Below, piece by piece: positions 4,288 through 10,072 of a DNA stretch of 10,072 nt (within the stretch, counting starts at the first letter, position 1; every line of letters starts with the position of its first letter). Under the pieces are notes generated by a model. It was not told the DNA's origin. It did not search any database and saw nothing but the letters and a program-made list of their open reading frames with translations. Origin of the DNA: JBBQKF01 sp038326615 (lineage in GTDB: Bacteria; Bacillota; Clostridia; Saccharofermentanales; UBA5734); NCBI GenBank assembly GCA_038326615.1, contig JBBQKF010000095.1, forward strand, positions 1 through 10,072. The letters run 5' to 3'. A program made the translations under genes and the position numbers.

Positions 4288-6399
4288 ATGCAGGATAATG
4301 AATTAGCTTATCGTGAATCCATGCTCGAGATTTATATGTTCGAAACAGTTCAAATGGTTGAACAACTTGAAGAACTTTTAATTGACATCGAGAAAGAAAT
4401 GTCAATAGGATCAACAGCAATTAATGAAATATTTCGTATAATGCATACAATTAAAGGCTCATCAGCAATGATGATGTATGATAGTATTGCACTACTTGCA
4501 CATAAACTCGAAGATTTATTTGCGCTCCTAAGAAACGGCGACAAAAAGGAAATCGATTGCCATCAGTTGACAGAAATTGTTTTACAAACTGTTGATTTTA
4601 TTAAAGCTGCATTAAATAAAATTCAGAACAGGCAAGAGGCGACTGAAAGTAACGAAAGTATAATTCAGGCAATTGAATTGTTCGAAAAGAATCTAGACAA
4701 TGAAGTACCTGCTTGCAATAGTTATTCAGCGCACATATTTTTTGAAGCTTCATGTGAAATGGAAAACATGAGAGCATATACAGTTGTTCACCAGCTTGAA
4801 CCTGTAGCAAAAATTATTGATTATTCGCCATCAGATATTCTTGAGAATGAAGATAGCGCAATCCAGGTGATAAATGAGGGCTTCAAAATTTCATTTATTT
4901 CCGAAAAATCATATGATGAATTGCTCGAACATTTTGATCATACACTTTTTCTAGAGAAAATTGATTTACAGATTCTTCCTACTGAAATGGAAACAGCCAC
5001 TAAAGAAACTAAAACTGATGCTTCTAATTTGCAAAATGGGGATTTGTCTTATAATGCAAACAACAATCCTAATAACAGTGAAATTACATTTGAAGAATTT
5101 GAAAAGATAAATAATCCAAATTCATTAAAGGAAAATAAGAGCCTCGATAGTTTTGGCATACAAAAAAACAGTTCTACAAATGGAACAAATCAGCAATCTA
5201 TGCCAGATCTCTCTGAGAATAAAGACAATAAGAATTTAAATTCAAGGCAAAGTCTCATAAGCGTTAATGTTAAAAAAATGGACCAGTTAATGGATCTGAT
5301 GGGCGAACTTGTTATTTCTGAAGCAATGGTAACAAACAACCCAGAACTTGAAGGACTTGAATTAGCAAGCTTCAGTAAGGCATCACGACAATTACGAAAG
5401 CTAACCGATGAATTACAGGACGTTGTAATGTCAATGAGGTTGATTCCGATTTCTAATACTTTCCAGAAAATGCAACGTCTTGTCAGAGATATGAAAAGAA
5501 AATTGGACAAGGAAGTAAACTTGGAATTAATCGGAGAAGAAACTGAAATTGATAAAAACATTGCAGATAATTTATCTGATCCTTTGATGCATATAATCAG
5601 GAATGCACTTGATCATGGGATAGAGGATAAAGAAACAAGGAAGATTAATGGTAAAAGTGAAACAGGTACCATCACAATAGAAGCTAAAAATGCAGGCGGA
5701 GATGTATGGGTAACGGTTAAAGATGATGGTGCAGGCCTTAGTAAAACAAAACTTTATAATAAAGCGAAAGAAAAAGGGTTAGTAACTAAATCGGAATCTG
5801 AATATACCGAAAAAGAAGTATTTAATTTCATTCTACTACCGGGATTCTCAACAAAAGATAAAGTAACTGAATTTTCTGGAAGAGGCGTCGGAATGGACGT
5901 TGTAAAAGAAAACATCAGTAAGCTTGGCGGTTCAATACAACTTGAAAGCAAAACAGGTGTTGGCACTAGCATGAGAATAAGGATCCCAATGACTCTTGCA
6001 ATAATTGATGGAATCCTTGTCGCTGTCGGCAGCGAAAAATATATAGTTCCAACAACAGTAATACGTGAATCCTTTAGACCAGTAACGAAACAGATTATTA
6101 ATGATACAGAGGGAAATGAATTGATAATGATTCGAGGAGAGTGTTATCGAATTTTGAGACTTCATGAGAGATTTGCTGTTGAAACAAAAGTCAAAAATCT
6201 TGTTGAAGGCATAATTGTAGTGATAGAGGATGAAGACCATTCATTGTGTGTGTTTGCTGATGAACTTATAGGAAAACAACAAGTTGTAGTAAAGCCGATT
6301 CCTTCCTATTTAAGAAAATCCCAGGCATTAGCTGGATGCACAATTCTTGGTGACGGAAATATAAGTTTGATTTTGGATGCTAAAGGGTTGATGGGCTAG
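4288..6399 (+). CDS. cheA: Chemotaxis histidine kinase CheA
   Basis: CheA is the cytoplasmic kinase of the receptor array. It autophosphorylates and passes phosphate to CheY. Domains in order over 703 residues: P1 HPt (about 1-110) with phosphorylated H53 in MHTIKGSSA; P2 CheY-binding domain (about 143-232); an Asn/Ser-rich linker (about 235-320); P3 dimerisation (about 323-385, starting SLISVNVKKMDQLMDLMGEL); P4 ATPase with N box HIIRNALDHG (H435, N439), G1 DDGAGL (479-484), F box PGFST (518-522) and G2 GRGVGMDVV (531-539); and P5 CheW-like (about 573-703). All catalytic boxes are intact and the length is normal. GAGGT (4278-4282) precedes ATG 4288. It lies directly downstream of cheY and upstream of cheW. 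The linker is unusually Asn-rich, as is common in AT-rich genomes. Confidence 0.97.
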   Translation: MQDNELAYRESMLEIYMFETVQMVEQLEELLIDIEKEMSIGSTAINEIFRIMHTIKGSSAMMMYDSIALLAHKLEDLFALLRNGDKKEIDCHQLTEIVLQTVDFIKAALNKIQNRQEATESNESIIQAIELFEKNLDNEVPACNSYSAHIFFEASCEMENMRAYTVVHQLEPVAKIIDYSPSDILENEDSAIQVINEGFKISFISEKSYDELLEHFDHTLFLEKIDLQILPTEMETATKETKTDASNLQNGDLSYNANNNPNNSEITFEEFEKINNPNSLKENKSLDSFGIQKNSSTNGTNQQSMPDLSENKDNKNLNSRQSLISVNVKKMDQLMDLMGELVISEAMVTNNPELEGLELASFSKASRQLRKLTDELQDVVMSMRLIPISNTFQKMQRLVRDMKRKLDKEVNLELIGEETEIDKNIADNLSDPLMHIIRNALDHGIEDKETRKINGKSETGTITIEAKNAGGDVWVTVKDDGAGLSKTKLYNKAKEKGLVTKSESEYTEKEVFNFILLPGFSTKDKVTEFSGRGVGMDVVKENISKLGGSIQLESKTGVGTSMRIRIPMTLAIIDGILVAVGSEKYIVPTTVIRESFRPVTKQIINDTEGNELIMIRGECYRILRLHERFAVETKVKNLVEGIIVVIEDEDHSLCVFADELIGKQQVVVKPIPSYLRKSQALAGCTILGDGNISLILDAKGLMG

Positions 6400-6482
6400 T
6401 ACGAAAATAATCCAGAGTTGTTAGTTTTTTATTACACATGATTACAATTTCATGTAGTATGAAATATAAAATTATAAGAAAG

Positions 6483-6492
6483 GCAGGGATGC
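6483..6492 (+). promoter_or_regulatory. cheW ribosome binding site embedded in CA-GGGA-TG (CsrA-site-like)
   Basis: The only good ribosome binding site for cheW is AGGGA at 6485-6489, 6 bases before the ATG. It sits inside GCA-GGGA-TGC, a 3-bp stem with a GGGA loop that matches the CsrA core CA-RGGA-TG exactly. A protein bound there would block ribosomes. The stem is too short to be convincing as a structure alone. Confidence 0.4.
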
Positions 6493-6495
6493 GCC

Positions 6496-6984
6496 ATGGC
6501 AGAAAATGATTGGAATGTGGAGCAAGAGGAAGATACCCAAAAAAATAAATTTCTTACATTCGCAATAGGTAATGAAGTATACGGAATTGAAATTAAGTAT
6601 GTAACAGAAATTATTGGTATCCAACAAATAACACAAATACCCGAAGTGCCAAACTATGTAAAAGGGATTATTAATTTGAGAGGGAAAATCATACCTGTTA
6701 TTGATGTTCGCCTTAAATTTAGAAAGGAGCCTATAGAGTATAGTGATCGTACCTGTATTATTGTTATAGATATTCAGACACTTTCTGTGGGTCTTATTGT
6801 TGACAATGTATCAGAAGTTCTTGTTATTCCAGAAGAAAATATCGTTCCTCCACCTGAGAACAAAACTGGTTTCTATAATCGATACATTAAAGGAATTGGA
6901 AAAGTAGGAACGGATGTTAAATTGTTGCTTGAATGCGGGAAATTATTAAACGAAGATGACTTAGGAACACTAGAAAGTTTGTGA
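6496..6984 (+). CDS. cheW: Chemotaxis coupling protein CheW
   Basis: CheW is the adaptor that links CheA (through its P5 domain) to chemoreceptors at the membrane array. The 162-residue product is a single CheW domain (about residues 17-152): FLTFAIGNEVYGIEI at the start, the conserved IINLRGKIIPVIDVR (about 58-72), including the R62 region that contacts receptors, then VGLIVDNVSEVLVIPEENI. A short acidic N-terminal leader (residues 1-16) and acidic tail flank it. The ATG at 6496 is supported by AGGGA at 6485-6489. It lies 96 bases after cheA. The 114 bases before the receptor gene show no clear promoter or terminator. A 6-bp hairpin ACATGA/TCATGT (6436-6455) lies in its leader and is of unknown significance. 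Confidence 0.96.
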   Translation: MAENDWNVEQEEDTQKNKFLTFAIGNEVYGIEIKYVTEIIGIQQITQIPEVPNYVKGIINLRGKIIPVIDVRLKFRKEPIEYSDRTCIIVIDIQTLSVGLIVDNVSEVLVIPEENIVPPPENKTGFYNRYIKGIGKVGTDVKLLLECGKLLNEDDLGTLESL

Positions 6985-7098
6985 TAGTTAGCGAATTATA
7001 CATAATCAAGTTTGAATTGTAAATAATCAATACTTCTGACTCAAAATTAAAAATTAAACGTAATAATGTATTAAATAATATTTAGGAGGAAATACAAA

Positions 7099-9879
7099 AT
7101 GAAGTGGTTTTTGAACATGAAAATTAGTGTAAAATTATTGAGTGGCTTTATCTTGGTTGCATTGCTTGCAGGAACTATTGGCTTGATTGGCGTTGTCAAT
7201 ATTAAAACAATAGATGCTTCGGATACCGAGTTATATGAAAACATGACTGTACCGATAATGCTTATGGCAGAAATATCTACCGCTTTTCAACGATCAAGAG
7301 TTAACTTAAGAGATATGATTATAGCAAATGATCAGAAAACGATTCAGGATTACATTACAAGAATTGCTGACAGAAGAGCCGAAATTGATAAAGCTGCTAA
7401 GGACTTTGAAGTACTAATAATAAGTCAAAAAATGAAAGATGAATTCAAAATTTTTACAGAATCTAGAGCTGCATATCGTGTAGCAGTAGACGAAGTCATT
7501 AATCTGGCAAAAGAGAATAAGGATGCAGAAGCAGTTGCAGCGATAGCAGAAAAATCCGCAGCTGGTATTGCATCTCGTGCAGAACAAGATTCCATTGCAA
7601 AAATTATAAAAATGAAAGTTGCTGATGCAAAAGCAAAATCTGATTCGAATACGAAAACTGCAAATTCTGCTACCATTTTTATGATTTCAATTTTAATAGG
7701 TTGTATGACTTTAGCGGTTATAATTGGGTTCTTTATTAGTAGTATTATTAACAAACCGCTTAAAAAAGCAGTTGAAATGATTAAAGAAATGAGTCTTGGA
7801 CACTTCAACACAAGATTGAAACTTGGGATTAAAGATGAAATTGGTCAAATGGCTGACACAATGGATATGTTTGCAGATGATCTTCAGATACAGGTAGTTG
7901 GAACAATGAAACAGATAGCAGCAGGAGATTTGTCAGCAAAAGTAGTAATTAAAGATGATAAAGATGAAATTGGGCCAGCCCTTGTTGCAACAATCTCTGC
8001 AATAAAAGAACTTGTAAGCGATGCAAACATGCTCTCTAAAGCGGCAGTTGAAGGAAAACTTGATACAAGAGCAGATGCCAGTAAACATAAAGGCGAATAT
8101 GCTAAAATTGTCGATGGCGTCAATTTAACACTTGATTCTGTAATAGGACCACTAAATGTTGCGGCTGAATATGTTGATAGAATAAGTAAGGGCGATATTC
8201 CTGCCAAAATCACAGATTCATATAATGGCGATTTCAACGAAATTAAAAACAACCTGAACACCTGTATCGATGCAGTAAATGCACTTGTGGCAGATGCAGT
8301 TATGTTATCAAAAGCAGCAGTCGAAGGAAAACTTGATACAAGAGCAGATGCAAGTAAACACGGTGGTGATTTCGCTAAAATAGTAAATGGAGTCAATCAA
8401 ACCCTTGATTCTGTTATTGGCCCATTGAATGTGGCTGCTGAATATGTGGATCGAATTTCTAAAGGCGACATTCCTGCCAAAATCACAGATTCATATAACG
8501 GCGATTTCAACGAAATCAAAAACAACCTGAACACATGTATCGGTGCAGTGAATGCACTTGTGGCAGATGCAGTTATGTTATCCAAGGCAGCAGTTGATGG
8601 AAAACTTGACACAAGAGCAGATGCAAGCAAGCATGGTGGCGATTTTGCGAAAATCGTAGACGGTGTCAACCTTACCCTTGATGCAGTAATCAAGCCAGTG
8701 CAAGAAGCTGCAACAGTACTAGATGAAATGGCAGCAGGAAATCTTAAGAAACGCGTAGTAGGTAATTACCAGGGAGATCACGCAGCAATTAAAAACGCTC
8801 TTAATGGAACACTTGATGCACTTGAAGGATATGTAAATGAAATTTCTGAAACTTTGACAGAAATGGCAAACTCTAATATGGCAGTAAGTCTTACTGGAGA
8901 ATATAAAGGTGACTTTGCACCTATTAAAGAAGCATTGAATCTCATTATTGAATCATTTAATCAAATATTACAAGATATGAATAATGCAGCTGACCAAGTT
9001 GCTTCAGGCTCAAGACAAGTATCTGATGGAAGTCAGGAATTGTCGCAAGGTGCTACAGAACAAGCAAGTGCCATAGAACAACTAACAAGTTCAATCGGAG
9101 ATATAGCTACGAAGACAAAACAAAACGCTATGCGAGCAAATGAAGCTAGTGAACTTGCAGTAACTGCAAAAGAACGAGCAGAGCAAGGGAATAGCCAGAT
9201 GCAGGCATTACAAAAGGCAATGGAAGATATAAACTTATCATCAACAAACATATCCAAAATAATCAAAGTAATTGATGACATTGCTTTCCAGACAAACATT
9301 CTTGCTTTAAATGCAGCAGTTGAGGCTGCACGTGCAGGGCAACATGGTAAAGGATTTGCTGTTGTTGCAGAGGAAGTAAGAAATCTTGCTGCTAGAAGTG
9401 CAAATGCAGCAAACGAAACAACAGGTTTGATTGAAGGATCAATCCAGAAGGTTTCAGCAGGTACAACTATTGCAAATGGAACTGCAAAAGCTCTTGAACA
9501 GATAGTTGCTGAGGTTACTAAAGCTGCAACACTCGTAGGAGCAATTGCTGAAGCATCCAACGAACAGGCTAACAATATAAGTCAGATTAATCAGGGGGTA
9601 GAGCAAGTTTCACAGGTAGTTCAGTCGAATTCTGCTACAGCCGAAGAAAGTGCAGCAGCCAGTGAAGAATTATCTAGTCAGGCAGATCTTCTCAAAGAGA
9701 TGATTGGACAATTCCAATTAAAGACAAAATCAAATTCGAAGTCAAGCAACAGACTTTCCGATGATTACTCTTCAGCCTATTCCGATGATTCTCATCGTGA
9801 TAGAAAAAATACACAAAAGAGTAAATCAAAGTCAAAGCAAGTAATCGCTCTAACAAGCAGCGAGTTTGGTAAGTACTAA
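7099..9879 (+). CDS. Methyl-accepting chemotaxis protein with poly-HAMP array
   Basis: This is a membrane chemoreceptor of 926 residues, much longer than the roughly 550-660 typical of the family. TM1 spans about 11-33, a four-helix-bundle-type sensor domain outside the membrane about 34-190, and TM2 about 191-214. A canonical HAMP (about 214-264, DEIGQMADTMD) is followed by about eight HAMP-like modules of 43-48 residues up to about 624, two of them in 91-residue tandem repeats. The methylation and signalling domain follows (about 625-875), with the conserved tip DDIAFQTNILALNAAVEAAR (726-745) and EEVRNLA (758-764). The tail (876-926) is Ser/Lys-rich and ends EFGKY. The ligand is unknown. 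AGGAGG (7084-7089) lies 9 bases before ATG 7099. Its place after cheW implies that it signals through the adjacent CheA/CheW. Confidence 0.95.
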   Translation: MKWFLNMKISVKLLSGFILVALLAGTIGLIGVVNIKTIDASDTELYENMTVPIMLMAEISTAFQRSRVNLRDMIIANDQKTIQDYITRIADRRAEIDKAAKDFEVLIISQKMKDEFKIFTESRAAYRVAVDEVINLAKENKDAEAVAAIAEKSAAGIASRAEQDSIAKIIKMKVADAKAKSDSNTKTANSATIFMISILIGCMTLAVIIGFFISSIINKPLKKAVEMIKEMSLGHFNTRLKLGIKDEIGQMADTMDMFADDLQIQVVGTMKQIAAGDLSAKVVIKDDKDEIGPALVATISAIKELVSDANMLSKAAVEGKLDTRADASKHKGEYAKIVDGVNLTLDSVIGPLNVAAEYVDRISKGDIPAKITDSYNGDFNEIKNNLNTCIDAVNALVADAVMLSKAAVEGKLDTRADASKHGGDFAKIVNGVNQTLDSVIGPLNVAAEYVDRISKGDIPAKITDSYNGDFNEIKNNLNTCIGAVNALVADAVMLSKAAVDGKLDTRADASKHGGDFAKIVDGVNLTLDAVIKPVQEAATVLDEMAAGNLKKRVVGNYQGDHAAIKNALNGTLDALEGYVNEISETLTEMANSNMAVSLTGEYKGDFAPIKEALNLIIESFNQILQDMNNAADQVASGSRQVSDGSQELSQGATEQASAIEQLTSSIGDIATKTKQNAMRANEASELAVTAKERAEQGNSQMQALQKAMEDINLSSTNISKIIKVIDDIAFQTNILALNAAVEAARAGQHGKGFAVVAEEVRNLAARSANAANETTGLIEGSIQKVSAGTTIANGTAKALEQIVAEVTKAATLVGAIAEASNEQANNISQINQGVEQVSQVVQSNSATAEESAAASEELSSQADLLKEMIGQFQLKTKSNSKSSNRLSDDYSSAYSDDSHRDRKNTQKSKSKSKQVIALTSSEFGKY
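8134..8679 (+). repeat. Two tandem 273-bp repeats within the receptor gene
   Basis: Units 8134-8406 and 8407-8679 each encode 91 residues starting DSVIGPLNVAAEYVDRISKG. Each unit is a pair of HAMP-like modules. The second half of the unit (VADAVMLSKAAVEGKLDTR...) also occurs once before, in more divergent form (about residues 306-345). The period is exact and in frame, so unit gain or loss would keep the gene open. Confidence 0.92.
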
Positions 9880-9894
9880 AATTTTGTACAAATA

Positions 9895-9970
9895 AGCTAT
9901 GGTTCGGGTGTCGAAAATTAGCCGGATAGCTGTATGTGAAAAAAAGGACATGTTTTTCACACTCGAACCA
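9895..9970 (+). other. Structured intergenic element after receptor gene
   Basis: Bases 9900-9911 pair with 9959-9970 (12 bp with one G-T wobble). Nested within, GTGAAAAA (9936-9943) pairs with TTTTTCAC (9953-9960) around a loop holding AAGGA. An alternative pairing, AGCTAT (9895-9900) with ATAGCT (9926-9931), competes with the outer stem only at base 9900 but could rearrange it. It begins 15 bases after the receptor stop. It could be a terminator region or a regulatory RNA. I do not recognise a known riboswitch class. Confidence 0.5.
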
Positions 9971-10022
9971 ACTATATTAATCCAATGGCATAACTGCTAT
10001 TGAAAAGATCATTCTAAGTTCA

Positions 10023-10072
10023 TTAGGAGACATCGTCCTGGGCAAATAGTGATTCAGGGCGATGTCTCCTAA
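10023..10072 (+). terminator. Long terminator-like hairpin at window end
   Basis: Bases 10023-10040 pair with 10055-10072 over 18 positions, with a single T-G wobble, around a 14-base loop. The stem is far stronger than anything nearby and lies 143 bases after the last stop, so it is probably the operon terminator. The window ends exactly at the stem, so the presence of a T-run cannot be checked. Confidence 0.7.

Noticed and set aside
7884..8693. Long - strand open frames opposite the receptor repeats
   Set aside because: They are mirror frames of the poly-HAMP coding repeats, with no ribosome binding sites and no independent similarity.

Overview
The window is an AT-rich stretch of a motility and chemotaxis locus from a low-GC Gram-positive bacterium, most likely a member of the Clostridia. 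Three things suggest this: the flagellin C-terminus (ending QLLRG), strong AGGAGG-type ribosome binding sites, and the pairing of a YaaR/DUF327 protein with FliS. All genes lie on the + strand. I cannot name the species.

Layout. Bases 2-109 are the last codons of a flagellin gene, followed by a strong hairpin at 127-160. A 432-base gene-free stretch (110-541) holds a degenerate 18-bp minisatellite, an 8-bp triplet repeat, a candidate promoter and a 9-bp triplet repeat. Late flagellar genes follow: fliD (filament cap, 542-2050), fliS (flagellin chaperone, 2234-2650), a small FliT/FlgN-like helical protein (2775-3179) and a YaaR/DUF327 protein (3199-3645). A 269-base spacer then leads into the chemotaxis genes cheY (3915-4268), cheA (4288-6399) and cheW (6496-6984), and a 926-residue membrane chemoreceptor with a long poly-HAMP array (7099-9879). 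The window ends in a structured region and a long terminator-like hairpin (10023-10072).

How the genes work together. FliS and the FliT-like protein probably hold export substrates (flagellin, FliD) unfolded for secretion, and FliD caps the growing filament. The receptor, CheW and CheA form the signalling array, and CheA phosphorylates CheY, which acts on the flagellar motor. No cheR, cheB, cheC or cheD is present here, so adaptation genes must lie elsewhere.

Most interesting signals. (1) Three small hairpins or hairpin-like sites present a CA-[N]GGA-TG loop, the geometry of a CsrA binding site: after flagellin, in the fliS leader, and exactly on the cheW ribosome binding site. (2) A conserved motif of about 29-35 bp occurs upstream of the fliT-like gene and of cheY. 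An inverted third copy makes the yaaR-cheY spacer look like a small MITE-type insertion. (3) The receptor contains 91-residue tandem repeats whose DNA divergence is patchy, as expected after gene conversion. No RNA genes, CRISPR arrays or intact transposase genes were seen.
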